Source: Macrolepiota albuminosa
Taxonomy: Eukaryota; Basidiomycota; Agaricomycetes; Agaricales; Agaricaceae
Direction: 5' to 3'
Assembly (NCBI GenBank): GCA_027475525.1
Contig: JAMWFC010000061.1
Span: forward strand, 62,001-126,000
Length of the DNA stretch: 64,000 nt
Positions within the stretch are counted from its first letter, which is position 1; each line of letters starts with the position of its first letter. The position numbers were made by a program, and so were the translations under genes. The notes under the pieces were generated by a model. The model was not told the DNA's origin, made no database searches, and saw only the letters and a program-made list of their open reading frames with translations. This document shows positions 44,580 through 57,697 of this stretch, piece after piece.

Positions 44580-45495
44580 CTCGTGAATTGTACGATCGTG
44601 ACCAGCAGTCCGTTTTTAAATGTAGAGGAGCCTAAGCACGAGATGGCTGCGGAGCCACGCAGGCACTTGAACTGGGTATGCTGCGAAGAATGAAAAGTAA
44701 AACACCCAACGCCCTAGTTTAGTTAGTTACGTCGTTGCCGGTTGCGAGGAATAGTTTTGGCGGAAGACATAGGCTTGTGTCGTATAAGATGAAATATCTT
44801 GAGAATCATGTTACTATGTTACCTTGGATGAGTGATCAAACTAGACAGCGACTCAAACAAAGCCAAAGTTGGTTCTGAATCTCTTAATCTGATAAGCTGG
44901 TAGCTTAGGAGCGACTCGGACCGGCCTTTCATTACGGTCATCCGACCACAGATAGTATTCCGTTCCGTACGCAACTTCAACTGTCTAGAAAACACCTTTT
45001 TCAAAAGTTTATGATACAACATGCCATTTGAGCAGGTAGAAGAGTTCCTCAGTCATGGGTAATGACTGGAATGATAAGACGAGCTAGAGTGTAATAGTAG
45101 TGGTATCATAACCGCATAGTCACCACTTGTCCCGATCTTCACGCTCAACCTACACAAGCCGAACATAGTCAACCATGGATCGATTGATCCCCTATGTGAA
45201 CGGTGCCTCACCCTGCGCAAGCAAACTTGGCAGTCTGATGGGCATACCGTAGAAGGAGGGAATCAGGCAGGACAGCTTGAAGGTATCACCACAAATCCGT
45301 GGAGAACGAGGAATACATATATGGGTTCATGACGGAAGATCTTTTTTTCGATTATCCCGGAAATCATACTCCTATAGAGACCAGTGTGCCTGGTATCATT
45401 TCAGACAGGAGAAGGATGCAAAAGACATGAAAAAACGGATTTGGCGACCTCGGATTATCCCGGAAATCATACTCCTAAAACCAGTGTGCCTGGTA
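44580..45495. other. Intergenic with an imperfect ~100-bp tandem duplication
   Basis: No supported ORF. At about 45347-45549 a unit running from GATTATCCCGGAAATCATAC to GATTTGGCGACCTCGG occurs twice with small indels and substitutions, and the second copy runs into the 3' end of the F-box gene. Confidence 0.6.
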
Positions 45496-46504
45496 TCATT
45501 TTAGACAGGAGAAGGACGCAAAAGACATGAAAAACAGATTTGGCGACCTCGGAAAAGGCGACGTACCTCCGCCCGAGACCTGAATCTTCACAGCCTCTTC
45601 AGCCATGCGCCAAAGGCGAGCTTCTCGTGTAGAATGTGCTTCTCGGTCAAGGAAAGGCTCAGAGTCGCCCACGAAAACGAGTCTCTGATCGACTTTGGAC
45701 ATAGACATGTAGTGGGTGATTTTGGCAGCAGTAAAACTAGGGCAAGGGTCGAAGATCAGGAGCAGAATACACACACGCATGTGTTCGCAACGTGACAAAA
45801 TGGCACCGAGAGCCTGGGCGATGGCATATGATGCCTTGTCATCTAATGAATGCGGGCCGACACGTAAGTCAAAGGAAAGGTGGGTGAGACAGGGTAGCGC
45901 CTCAAAGCCCCACCACGTTGTCCAATCCTCCCATTTGTTAATAATAGAAAGGTGGGTTATCTTTTGGAAGAAGGACAGATGAAAACGCGGATACGGTGAG
46001 CCTAGGATGCCGTGTAAGAGGAGTGATAGCTTTTGTGGACGGAGAAGGTCCAATGCAGCTGTTATTTCCTTGTGTGAGATGCGGATGAGAGAAGATGAAC
46101 ATGGTATGGTTATGAACCAGATGGTCAGGCTAGTGACTCCTTGGCAAGCAGAGATGATTCGTACGATGTGGTCGTTGTAGACATTGTAGGAGATACATAG
46201 CGATTTAACGTGAGTCGCGAAAAAAGCACGCGATTTTGTGCGTGAAGTCTCGATGGTGCGCAGGAATGCTCGGCAGGTCGTTTCGCGATGGAGAGTAACA
46301 ACCGAATACAGAATTCGCTCGACCCTGTATATGCGTCCGGTCGTATCAATTTTTATCTGAGATGTGCGCCACTTACCAGTGTTGGACTAGCCGACAGAGT
46401 GTAGTGAGCTTTAAGGCTTCTTTCTTGTCACGGATAGCGGCTTCTTCGAATATAAGGCGGAGAATATCATTGGGGAGAAGAGTAGCCAGCGACATACAGA
46501 TCAT
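45496..46504 (-). CDS. F-box-like protein
   Basis: Exon 46504-46377 and exon 46324-45496 give 318 aa. The start MICMSLATLLPNDILRLIFEEAA is the F-box helix pattern found in large agaric families; a second Met at 46495 is equally possible. The remainder contains leucine-rich blocks (LDLLRPQKLSLLLHGILG; FEALPCLTHLSFDL). The last 25 residues come from the duplicated DNA described upstream; a possible donor at 45566 means the real C-terminus may differ. Likely a substrate adaptor for SCF ubiquitin ligase, inferred from the F-box only. Confidence 0.6.
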
Positions 46505-48622
46505 CGTGAACCAAGAGGATAGTGGTGGTTTAAAGGATCAATTGGTTGCCGGCAGATGCAACATGGCTGACGAAATTCCTCCATAAACGGGAGTAGATAT
46601 TAAGGCGTTTAATTTCTTCTAAAAGTGGGATCGTAGATTGAAGTGGGTTCAGCCGAGCACAGGATGTTTCTGCGCCGTGCGGCGACTGGTCAAGGCACAT
46701 CAGCTTATTGCTTTATCTGGGAAGTTGTACAGAAGAGCCTTGCACGTGACCATGTCCGGACGGACACGGTGGCCGAGTTCGGAGGATAGGGAGGACCCAC
46801 AGCGGATGGTTGCCCTGAACATACAAGATTCCTACTTCCTTACGGTTATAGCACAACGTCTGTTTGACCAAATGCGAGCCAGTGGATGAATTGCGACAAC
46901 ATATTAGGTGGGGCCCCTAAGTGTTCTTTCTTCATGATTTTCTAAGGCCGACAAGGAACCTTCAAGGTGCCGTAGACGTATCCTCGGCCTGCTTCTCCGG
47001 TTGCACCGCATTTGCGCATCGCCTGGAAGTTATCCTCTACCATGAAATCGGCCCAGACAAGAAACCGCGGAGACCTCGGTTTCACGGTGACTTCGTTCAT
47101 TGATCCCGACAAAATATTCTGCCTCCCAACGAAAGAAATGAGATGAGTCATGTATATTGAAGAAGGATATCTGATGGAATGCACCGGCTAACAACCAATG
47201 GTTAATCTCAATTTGCCCCGAAGCAGACCGATGTGTTCAAGTTTACGCCTGATGAAGAAAGGCAGATTCCCCGCGACCGGCTGGACAGCATATATCTGGA
47301 TTCGCTTCAGTTTACCTTGTCGTGTCGTGTCGTGTCGTGTCTGTTGTGTCGTATGTACGTCTATCTGTATACCCAAAGAAGAGAAAAGCAAGGCGTTTAT
47401 CTAAACCAAGGCCGGAGTTACGAGGATCTACCTGCAAGGGGAAGTCAAGTGAGTAGATGAATGAAGACAGTAATCGTTCCTGGATAGAGTACGGAGCCGT
47501 AAATGGTTCTTGTGGGGTAGATTGCATTGCCGGAGGAAATCTGAGAATTCACTTGACCGTGAGTCTCTCGCCGAAAAATAGAATTGAAGATGCAAGTGAG
47601 AATCATTCAGATTGTTGAAAGAGAATGGACATGCGCCGGTTAGTTACACACGGTGTCACTGGCAACGCGTGTGTAGCTGAGTTCTGCATATGGGTTGAAG
47701 CATGACAAAATTTTAATTATAGATGGGCCTCGCTGAGATGGCAACGAAGAAGACATCAGTTCATGCAGCTTATCAGCACTCCGCAGGCCATGCATACCAG
47801 CAGTCGAGAACAAGGCGTGTGTGGAGACCTTTGATTTCTGGCCGAGGAGCAGGATTGCATCGTGACATTCATCCAAGGCTAATCACACTTTTCATTCCGA
47901 GGTTATGGACGCCCGTTGCGAGACTCCTGTTTCGCTATTTCGAGATCGGAAGGCAGTTACATGAGACGATGTGAAGCATGCAGGTCTAATTCTCCGGATC
48001 CCGTCAAATACCGATGAGTTCCCCGCGGCGATTTTGCTATGTTATGTTTCCTGCGCGGGATGAGTCTGTAAGGTGTGATATATGATAGCTTGAGATCGGT
48101 CCGAATGCGATCCCGCGTCGAGCACTTTCCGGAAGAGTCAAGGTAGACCATGTACTATATGTTCTACAAGGAGACAAAATCGACAAAGTAGTGATCATTT
48201 ATCTTATCTGATCGCGTATTGTGTCAGTACTTGCCACTTCCAAACTCCATTCCACTGTGGCTAGTACAGAGGAGAGGTTGGATTATATGCTCTGCGCCGC
48301 CTCCAGCAGGTCCTTGCTCGAAAGAAAAAAAAGGCAAAAAGAGCTCAATATCCCCTTCCATGCAACTGACGCTAGCAGCCTCTTTCATTAAGATACAAGT
48401 CCTAGTCGCCCGCCGAGGATGGGCAGCCAACATATCATTTCTCTCTCTTCCAGACTTGCACGTTCAAACAAGTGCGTTTTTTTTTCTGCGCGTTGTGATA
48501 AGTGAAATACAAACACGTGCTGTGACTCCTTCGCTCACTAATCAGGATTACGCTACCGCGTCTTATAAATTCCCGGGAGCATCCATACTTCCTACTTACT
48601 TCATATCGACCCGCTTGACGCA
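46505..48622. other. Region with a possible minus-strand gene and the SOD upstream region
   Basis: Minus-strand frames at 47527-47312 (MQSTPQEPFTAPYSIQERLL), 47391-47188 and 47184-46942 can be joined as exons of one small unrecognised protein (RIQIYAVQPVAGNLPFFIRR; FLVWADFMVEDNFQAMRK), but I could not settle the splice sites. A CGTGT microsatellite lies at about 47320-47341. The stretch 48200-48622 is upstream DNA of the SOD gene. Confidence 0.35.
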
Positions 48623-49382
48623 ATGACTCACGTTCTTCCTGACCTCCCCTACCCATATGATGCCCTCGAGCCGTACATTTCTCGCCAGATTATGGAACTC
48701 CACCACAAAAAACACCATCAAACCTATGTGAATGCTCTCAACGCTGCTGAGGCCGCGTACGCCAAAGCCTCTACCCCCAAGGAGCGCATTGCTCTTCAGG
48801 CTGCTCTCAAGTTCAACGGTGGTGGTGAGTTGCTTGATTTTTATTGATCTTATCAGATCTTATCTTGTGTACTGTTTTTATCCAGGACACATTAACCACT
48901 CCCTCTTCTGGAAGAATCTTGCTCCCGCCGCTGAGAAGCAAGGACCCGGTGGAATTCTCAGAGATGGACCTCTGAAAACTGCGATCGAAGCTGCATTTGG
49001 AAGCCTTGATAACTTCAAGAAGGAATTCAATGCTGCGACTCTTGGTATCCAGGGCTCAGGCTGGGGTTGGCTCGTACGTTGCATTTTTCACAAAATCTTT
49101 CTTCTTCTCCTAACGTCTATATAGGGCTATAACAAAAGTACGAAGCGTCTTGAGATCGCGACCACTGCCAACCAAGATCCTCTGCTCCACCTTGTCCCTA
49201 TCATTGGTGTCGATATTTGGGAACACGCTTTCTATCTTCAGTACCTCAATGTCAAGGCGGACGTACGTCATCCTCACTAACCTGAACATTATCCTATGCT
49301 CAACATATGCTCTCAGTATTTAAATGCCATTTGGTCTGTCATTAACTTTGAGGAGGCTGAGAAGCGCCTACTCGATGCTTGA
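48623..49382 (+). CDS. Manganese superoxide dismutase, cytosolic type
   Basis: Four exons (48623-48824, 48886-49073, 49125-49262, 49317-49382) give 197 aa, the normal length without a mitochondrial leader. Metal ligands are recognisable: the first His of LHHKKHH (His27), the second His of HINHSLFW, and Asp and His of [11 protein letters not shown]. The gateway Tyr35 (HHQTYV) is present. GGGHINH and the GSGWGWL block match Mn/Fe-SODs. It converts superoxide to hydrogen peroxide and oxygen. With no targeting peptide and no PTS1 tail, it is probably cytosolic; such isoforms are known in fungi. Confidence 0.95.
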
Positions 49383-50290
49383 GGAAAGTGGTACATGAAA
49401 TATAATATACGTCGAAAGTGCACGAATGTACGAAGATGCTGGTTATGTACAATGTTAGTCACAAGCCAGTGCAACCTCTTGATAAGCTAGTTATTGGTTT
49501 TCCATTCAAGGTTTTCTTTTTGGCTATGGGCTGCACACTGTTTCATACCCTGTTTCTGAGGGATGTAGTCCAGAGACTGATAGATTTGGCTTTCAATACT
49601 GAAACCAGCGAGTAGTTCCATCCCAATTTTACAATTTCATCGACAGATGATTTACGCTTGGAAATTAGGCACCAATGGGGGTGTGGTGGTGGTTCAATTC
49701 CAACCAACATAGTGCAGCAGATACTACTAGGCTTTGGAATACCATGTAGCGGGCAGGACCTTCCGAATATATGAAAATATAGATCCAAACAATCCAGCAA
49801 CCAAAAAGCAGGGTGAAAAGACTGGAATGTGATCACCTCGTGACAGAATGTAAATGCCCAGCTAGCTTAAAACTGAACAGAAAATTTCCAGTTAGCCTTT
49901 CTTTACCTGGACAAAGAAAATGCTGATCAAGATGGAGTATCACTTCAACGAGTAAGACGCCATCGAGAATGAGATAGATTCCAAGAGTTGGTATCTTGTT
50001 GTGTCTCTGAAAATTGGATGCCATCAACTGCCACTAAATTCATGGAGAAAGAACAAAGAAGTGTGAATAGATAGACAGCATGGTTGAGTGATAGACCTAA
50101 ATTAGTGCCGTAAACCAAATCAACCAGGCTTGACCCCAAAATAGTAATAAGTGCAGAAAGGGAATTTGGAGATCCAGAATCAATCGAGTAATACCAGCAG
50201 CTATGCATGACAAAGTGAAACAAGCTCAACATCTTTTGAGCAAAGCTTGTACAGTTCAAATTTCCACCAGGAGTTGAGAATTGAATCAAG
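49383..50290 (-). pseudogene. Possible decayed multi-TM membrane protein
   Basis: Minus-strand frames at 50289-49945 and 49836-49543 contain hydrophobic helices and blocks such as FVMHSCWYYSIDSGSPNSL that recall the DUF6533/DUF6534-type membrane proteins common in agarics. Stops and frame changes break them. The identification is weak. Confidence 0.25.
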
Positions 50291-50759
50291 TCAGTCTATT
50301 TCAGCACCCACCATCCTCTACGACACACCGAAGAGAAATTGACCCCATGCTAGACACAGGCAGAAAACATGTGACCAAATCTGTATTATTCACTTGGATG
50401 ACGATTGACGCGTGTGATACCACCGGTGACGGCTTGTATGATGTTGAGATCTAAGAATGGCGAATGCTATGACGAAGATCGTGTTTCTAAGCCACACAGG
50501 TGACCTTTTCATCCCTAAGCAGGAGCGGGGCTTCGATATAGATGTCAGTTGAAACCCCTGATGTCGAGGTTGACATTGATCATGAAAGAAATACGGCAGA
50601 TTACGGAATGTTGACAGGGAGATTTCTGAGTGCGAGTCAAGAGGCAAACGAGCAAACTCCCTTGGTCATTCGGTAGCCACGTGCGCCCCACACACGAAAC
50701 ACGTGCTTCATTGCTTGTACTTTGGGGGGCGACTGAACGGGCGTAGACTCCGCCAGTCG
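50291..50759. other. Upstream region of the alpha/beta-hydrolase gene
   Basis: No supported ORF on the plus strand. Minus-strand frames here are shadows. Confidence 0.5.
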
Positions 50760-53700
50760 ATGTCCTCCACCAGGCGTTCCTCATCATCACGCTCGACGTC
50801 GACATTGCGCTCGCGAACGCCGCCTGTTTGGCGGACAGTGACGATTTCAAAGAACTCGCCGGCTCGCACGGGCCTGTCATACGTATTTGCGGAACCGGAG
50901 CACGGTGCGCCGTTGGCATCTGCTAAATCGAATCTGCCTGTGATCAAGACTTTCTCGTTGGACGAACTGGACGCCGAAGAAAACGAAGAGCAAACATTAG
51001 CTGCTATGGTTGGCCGCGGAAGTGATGGGATTCAACAAACACATAGTCAAGGTGTGTTGCTTCAAATAATAATGAAAGCTCAGCAAGTTACAAGGTATTA
51101 TTTAGAGGCTGCGCCATCGTTGGCTGAACAATCAGTGGCCATTACGAATGACAGGGACGTGGCGAGCCAAGGTATGTTATCTGATTTATGATGAAGTATG
51201 TCTCATGAATCGTCTAGAAGATGTATTTTCATCATCGCAGGAAGCGCCACAGCCGTCGGTGCCGACTGAGCCAGTTGCTGCAGCGCCATCAATCAACATT
51301 ACAGCTAGTTCTCCAATTATGAGCACCTCCGAGCCAATACCGTCTCCTTTATCTGATACGCCAACGCCCAAGCTGTCTTGGTTTGGCTCGCTCTCTAGAG
51401 CCAGAGGACGGGCCAAGGCTGACGAGTTGCACCAAAGGGCAGTTACATCAATTGAGCGTACGTCCATTAGGGAAGTAGCAGCCGAAACCAACTCGCCGCC
51501 TCCAGCTGGACCGGCAGTAAACCGGGATGCTACGCCTCCAATGGATGCAGCAACAATGCCGCTTCCACCGTCGCAGCCTCCTACACCAATCCCTTCGCCG
51601 CCACGAGCCATTCCCCGTCAGCCCACCTCCAAACGCTCCTGGTTCTCTTCACCTCGCTCACCTACTCCTGAACGCACAAGTTCTGTACCGTCTTCTATTG
51701 ACGAGGAAATACCAACTATTCCTGCATTTGCTCCACTATCCTCTTCGCCAACATCCATCACAACTCATGCCATGGTCACAAGCCCGAGTAACGACAGTAC
51801 CACCAGCATACCAAGGCTATCATCTCTTAATCCTTCGACAAGCAGATTTACTCTTAGTATACCCTTGCTTGGACGGCCAAAGCTTCCAATAGATAAAGTT
51901 CCCAAAGATGTTTTAGATTCAAAACCAAGTCAGTTGTTACAATCTCTGACCGTCATGATGCAGCTCATCCTCTTTGAAGTCTCTGAACCATATTCAGACC
52001 CCACTGAATCAAACCCGACAACAGAGACTACCTTAGCTGTACCAGAGATCGCGATCGTCACGTCAGATTCAACTCCTGTCATCGATTCACCACCAGTTAC
52101 AACGGAAGAAACCACTATTCAATCTCCTACCGCTATATCTACCATCCAAACATCTTCTTCGTGGTGGTCTTACGTTGGATGGTCTTCCTCTCCTACAGTA
52201 ACAGTCTCCGCGCCCGCAGAATCTACGCAGCCCACAAGCCGTGATCCCTCACCTGCACCTACCATTCGTGGGACAACGCCCGCTCCACCCGTAGAGTCCA
52301 ATTCTGATTCGAATTCGGACCTCGCACCCGCAGATGACAGGGTCCAATCGCTTCTTGAGTCTATCGATCTAACGTCGACCCCAAGACCCAACTCAGGAGA
52401 TGCTGAGGATGCTGCACTCCCGGCATCCACGAGTTCCTGGTACAACCCCTGGACGTGGTACTCGTCCGCCTCCACCTCAACTCTAGTTCCTACACCTACT
52501 ACTCCTGCAAGTACCGCCACAGAAACGACCTACGCCCCGGACGAGAAACCGGAAACCGAAACGATAACGGGGTCTGCACTCACAGGAATCAGTGAGGTAA
52601 AAAACGCAGTGGCTGCGCACAGCGAGACTTCGAAAGTCTTGGAGCTGGAACAGTCACCGAGGACGCTTAACCCTGTCGAGGCTACTATCGCCCTGAATAA
52701 GTCCGGATGGGCATCTTTCTTTTCCTCGAGATCTCTCATCGTCAAGACTATCACTGCTCCGCCGGCGCAGGATGTTGAAAGGGACGAGAACGGGATGGAG
52801 GTGATGGATGTGCCCGATGATGAACCGCAACAGGATCTGCAAACTCAAACTCAGGCACCAGCACAAAAACGGGGTCGCGATGCCACTGTGAAGGGTGCAA
52901 CTACTCCCGCGGAGAAGACCAAGCCCGTTGCTACGGACAAGTCCGGCGAACGGGAGAAGAATAAGGAGAAACCATCAGACAAAGCCGCTACACTCTCAAC
53001 TTCGCGCTCTCCCTCGGTTACCCCCGCACCCAACATCAAAGGCAAAGCGCCTCCGCTGATCATTGCCGACTCAATCAAATTCACGCCTGCATCCGCTTCC
53101 GTGCGCTCCTCGAGTCCCGCTCCCAGCATGAAGAAACCGCCCTCACCTTCGCCCTCCGTCAAATCAAACCCTACTTCCACGTCCATGTCCACAGCTCAAT
53201 CTCAACCGAAGTCGAAGTCGAAATCTCAGCCCAGCTCTGGATCAAATACCCCCCAAAATCGACCGACACGCACGCCCGTGCCAAATCTCATACTGCCTAC
53301 GTGGTCCGACACATTCCACACTCTACCGCGTAGCCAGGTCCCGCCACCATCTCAAGCCGGAGCGGAGGGTGCATTCAGCAAGACGATGCGGTTGGTCAGC
53401 GGAGTCTTGTTCAGTGGCGACGAAGGTGGCCAGACGTCGGATGCGCACCCGGACAAGCAGCGGGAGAGGGCAGAGTGTCTCAAATATTTTGGCAAGGAAC
53501 TCCCGCGCGCTTATGATATTGTGAATCCTCCCCATCCACCGCTGTCGACATCTACCTCTAGTTCAAGGTGGGGTCTGGGTAAAGGCAAGGGCAAAGGCAA
53601 AGAGAGGGATATGGGAGACGTGAAAGAGGACGTGCTGAGGGGGTGTAAGCGCGTGGTTGTCATTGGCGTGCATGGCTGGTTCCCCGGCGCTGTCATGCGG

Positions 53701-56218
53701 AGCGTTATTGGAGAGGTGAGTTTGTTCTAATTCTGGTTCTGGGTTGGACTTTCCTCTTTTTTTTTTCGCCGTCTTTTTTCGTTTTCACCCACCACTACCA
53801 TGTGGTAAAATCCGTAATGGGGCGAACGAGCTTTATGGTTCAGATCCTCTCGCTTATTCCCGCTTCGTCCTTCACAATTCTCCCACCTGTCGCGGGATTC
53901 CTGGGTTTCCCCCTACAGTGCTATCAATGCACATTCTAATTGGGATCTGGTCGTAGCCGTATTTGTGGGCTATCCGCTGAAGCTTGTTGTGGCGAATTTC
54001 TGATGACATGCGAGAAATGGGCTGACGGTTTTCTCCTTTCATTTGCCCCAATCTCCGGCATTTCCCACTCTTGGAAATTTCGAACCCAGACATTGACTTC
54101 ATTTCCGGCATTTTGCTCCACGGATATTCCAGTGCTTCAGCCTCTATTCTCTATCCAGTTGTCGCAACGAAAAGTGAAGTTTGTACAACTGCTTCTGAAA
54201 AGCGAAGCGAGCACATCACCATGAGCAATTTCCATTCTTTTTCTATACGCTATTTTTCTTAGCTTCTCCTTATTTCCGAGACTCGTGACTTCTGTTCGCA
54301 TCTTTGTTTTCCCTGTCTTCGCCGTCGACTCGGGTTTGATGCCACCCTTCTTTACAGAACATTGGATAGGAGGAGCGAACAGAATTTTCATTACTCTGCC
54401 TTTCTTTCCCCGATCACCTCCACACTCATTCTTTTTTCTTTCGTCAAATTCTTTGTCCACTCTTGCGCCGTCATGTGTACTAACGTGATACCCATGTAGC
54501 CGACGGGTACTAGCTCAAAATTTGTGAATATGACGGTACAAGCGCTCGAAGAGTTTCAGGAGGCAAACGGAGTAAAGCTGGACAAGATCACGAAAGTACC
54601 GCTGGAGGGAGAGGGGACAATTGAAGGCCGCGTGACCAGGCAGGTTGATGCATTTGTACACTGTCGAGGTGATTAACGCTCGTGCTGAGCAGATTGTATG
54701 CAAACTTGAAAGCGAACCAGGCATGGATGGATGATATCCACGCTGCAGACGCCCTTATAGTGGCGACTCATTCACAAGGCTCCATCGTATCCACTCATCT
54801 TTTGGATCGGTTGATCCAAGACGGGCACATCCGGACATCACACGCCGTGAAGGTGTCGCATACGGGTTCCGTAGCCAAAACGGTATTAGATGCAACGGAA
54901 AGCATTCTCGGTACTGCGGGGGCATTTCCACTTCACTTGCCAGCGTCAAGTGTTTCTCATTTAGAAACGAGTAAGCACCAGAGGCCGCAACGTGTGTGCT
55001 GCCTAGCATTATGCGGCATTCACCTTGGGCCGTTACGATATCTAAGCAGCAGTTCTTTGCTCCAGCCTTATTTCCAAGTAGGTTGTCTGTGATACAAATG
55101 CCATCCGTTTTGATACAATCTGTGTATAATACTGATATTTGTTTCTTAGTACTTTGAGACCGCAGCAGCTCGCGAGCTCTTCGAGTTTCAGGTATGATAG
55201 TTTCCTTGACAATAGTTCATCTTAACTCTTGACCTGATTGATCCTTCTCCCTCTTTTGATTCTCGTGTCTCGTTGCCAATCTTCGTTACGCTGTTTTCTG
55301 ACCTTTGGCATCAACTCCAGAACACAGAGAGCGAGGTATCAAAGAACTATGTAAAGGCTCTCAAACGTATCGTAGACCATGGCGTATGTCTCCAAGTGTT
55401 CATCTTCAACTGAGGTAATCACTCATTTCGCCGCTACTACAGACGAAGATTGTTTACGTGGCTTCTCTAAACGATCAAGTTGTGCCGATTTATTCTGGCC
55501 TGTTCACAGCCGCATCACACCCCCTAATCTTGCGAGCTTTGTATATTGATGGTGATGCCTACCAGTATGTCTCGACCTGTGTCTTGTAGGACCTGCGCTG
55601 TTTCACGTTGAAATGTTTCATTTCAGTTCGTCGGATTTTTTGTCCAACCTTCTCGTACTCCTCATTCGTATCCTCAATTCCGGTATCTCTGATTCCGGAT
55701 TAACGATGCATCTATCGGAAGCGACTGCCGGATCTCTCAACGGTGTGGGTCATTCAACTGCCTACGAGGAAATTTCTACATATACGTGCGTTAAGGCCAT
55801 AATGGCTTGAGGATTATTTCATTTATCAGTCTACTGTGCTAAGTCAAATGTCACTCCAGTTTGGCCGTCAAATATCTTTTTCTTACCAATGATGGGCTAG
55901 AAGACCAACATCCTGAGCTAGTTCTTGAGTCGTTTAACGCAGCTTCGGAACAAAATGATTACGAGGTGTGTATTTGCGACCAAGTTTTGACGCTCAAACA
56001 AGCGCTCCTCGCTCATTTCATAATGATAGATCCCGTGGTCTCTGCGCGACGTGATCGCAGACGAGCGAGTGATAAGCTTTTTTTCACGAGAAATTGCAGA
56101 GTTGAGGGATGCCTTCAGAGACTGGCATCCCAAGACAACCATATTACGCGATTTGAAGCGAAAGCTACAACCCATTCAGCGCCTACCGCCGACCTTCCCG
56201 TCTCCCAGCAAACTCTAG
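50760..56218 (+). CDS. Large Ser/Pro-rich protein with C-terminal alpha/beta-hydrolase domain
   Basis: Eleven exons give 1,328 aa with one open frame: 50760-51171, 51218-53715, 54500-54639, 54693-54852, 54982-55077, 55150-55191, 55321-55383, 55443-55564, 55627-55785, 55860-55965, 56030-56218. Residues 1-930 are disordered and rich in Ser/Thr/Pro. From about 945 an alpha/beta-hydrolase fold begins (VVVIGVHGWFPGA), with the nucleophile elbow ATHSQG (Ser1044) and a candidate acid/base region KIVYVASLNDQVVPIYSGLF (Asp of NDQ). Likely a lipase or esterase; substrate unknown. Intron 2 is 784 bp, far longer than its siblings. Intron 3 appears to be GC-AG (54640-54692); no GT donor keeps the frame. 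Confidence 0.85.
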
Positions 56219-56481
56219 TTTTTCAGTTTCCGTGCATTCCGTTTTCATAATTTACATTCATCATCAAGTGTACATAGCATAACATCATTTTCTAATTTAT
56301 ACCAGATCATCATCATTCTTCGAGGAAGCTCGCAAAAACTTTTTTCTCTTGATGTGATCACTGAAATTACTAGTAAGGAGCTGGCCACACTTGCCGATTC
56401 AATCAGGTCAGGAAGTGTTGATTGACCTCAAGTATTGATAAATAGAGATGTTCGTTTTCACAATGATCTGTACAATTCATT
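56219..56481. other. Intergenic between convergent genes
   Basis: AT-rich, with short frames only. Confidence 0.6.
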
Positions 56482-56761
56482 TCAACGATATTCAGCACCA
56501 CAATCACCAATTGACGTGATGATGGTCCGTCCGTTGGAGTGGGCCAGTACTGCCTCTATATCATCGTTATCCTCCAGAGTTAGATGAAATCCGAATGTCT
56601 TGTGATTATCATCAATATGCTCCGAGACACCGAGCCGCGCACCTGAGTATAGAGGTCAATTGGCGATGACGTTTTAAGTCAATCAAGGATTTGTTTGTAT
56701 TCACCAATGAGGACAGCTCCCACAAATTGATGATCCAAAACCCATCGCGTAGCCATAGCAT
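56482..56761 (-). pseudogene. Aldo/keto-reductase-like gene, 3' exons only
   Basis: Two exons, 56761-56705 and 56642-56482, read DAMATRWVLDHQFVGAVLIG then ARLGVSEHIDDN ... ITSIGDCGAEYR and a stop. This matches the C-terminus of a fungal NADP-dependent oxidoreductase family of the aldo/keto reductase fold. Upstream the intron runs into a Copia fragment at about 56816, and the 5' exons are missing from the window. They may lie beyond 64000 on the far side of the nested Copia insertions. Confidence 0.6.
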
Positions 56762-56813
56762 CTAGTAAACAATATGTCACCAATAGATCCAGAATGTATT
56801 CCTTTTATGATAA

Positions 56814-57338
56814 TCATAGTTTTTGTTCACATCTATCCCTGTCAATCCAGATACCAAGATATAAAGACGTGGCTCCTGAATCTTTGACTTGAAATCGTTT
56901 GTTCATTTCGCCTAGGACCCACTCATATAATTCTTTTGAGTTTGTAATGTTGAATCCATCATCCACATGAATGCACACAATAATGAAAAGATCCTTTCCA
57001 TCTGCCAGTTTTGGAATTGATTTTGATTGATGAGAGGGCAATGAAAAGGTCCCAAAGAATACCCCCTGATCAACCTCACATCTGATTAGCCCAATGCCTT
57101 CCAAAACTTCTCTCAGCAGATTATACCACTCTCTTGAAGATTGTTTCAATCCATATATCACTTGTAAAAGCTTATTGACTTTCTTTGGATCCTCATCCAG
57201 AAATCCTGGAATCTGTTTACAGTACAGTTCATGTGTTAGTGGTGCATTGAGAAAAGTGGTCTTGACATTGAATGAAAAAATTTCAAAATCATTCATTGCT
57301 GCATAAGCAAGGGCAATATGAATACTGGTCATCTTGGC
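56814..57338 (-). pseudogene. Copia reverse transcriptase fragment (minus strand)
   Basis: 172 open codons of a Ty1/Copia RT: FNVKTTFLNAPLTHELYCKQ, VIYGLKQSSREWYNLLREVL, and CIHVDDGFNITNSKEL with the intact VDD box. Stops at the Copia-on-plus junction: the minus-strand coding runs to 57338 and the next base is the first base of the plus-strand Copia LTR. It belongs to a family related to, but distinct from, the plus-strand element. It is truncated in the window and probably continues beyond 64000. Confidence 0.85.
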
Positions 57339-57600
57339 CGTTACGCTAGGTTTATCTGGTATTATTCAGCTTACTACATGATCACATGGTTTACAGACAC
57401 AAATGCATCAACGTGGCAATTATCTCCTCAGTTGTTTCTTTCGTCCACGACAGACACTGAGGTGGTAAGTGCTTACATTATTAGTGTGTTTTTCCTTACA
57501 TCATACATGTAGCGCTGTAAAGGTATGATATAAAGTTGTTTCTTTTGTCCACGACAAACACTGAGGTGTTTGTTACTGCCATAAAGGCTCTCAGTTCTGG
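57339..57600 (+). repeat. Copia 5' LTR (right boundary uncertain)
   Basis: Similar to 63831-64000. Both contain GTTGTTTCTTT(C/T)GTCCACGACAGACAC. In the left copy the block GTCCACGACA occurs twice (57448 and 57548), an internal duplication. The 3' boundary cannot be fixed because the right LTR is truncated. Confidence 0.65.
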
Positions 57601-57697
57601 TCTGGCAGGTTATGGGCATCCCTTCTGGGGTTGCTAGTACCATCTGAGCTGTCAAGAGCAACTCTTCCTTCCACTGTTTTGTGTAATTCACATTGCA

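Noticed and set aside
47312..47345. Gene ending in a His/Asp/Thr repeat
   Set aside because: The repetitive tail is a translated CGTGT microsatellite.
50703..50759. Upstream start for the hydrolase gene
   Set aside because: It depends on a GTG codon; the ATG at 50760 starts the Ser-rich sequence and is the first ATG in frame.
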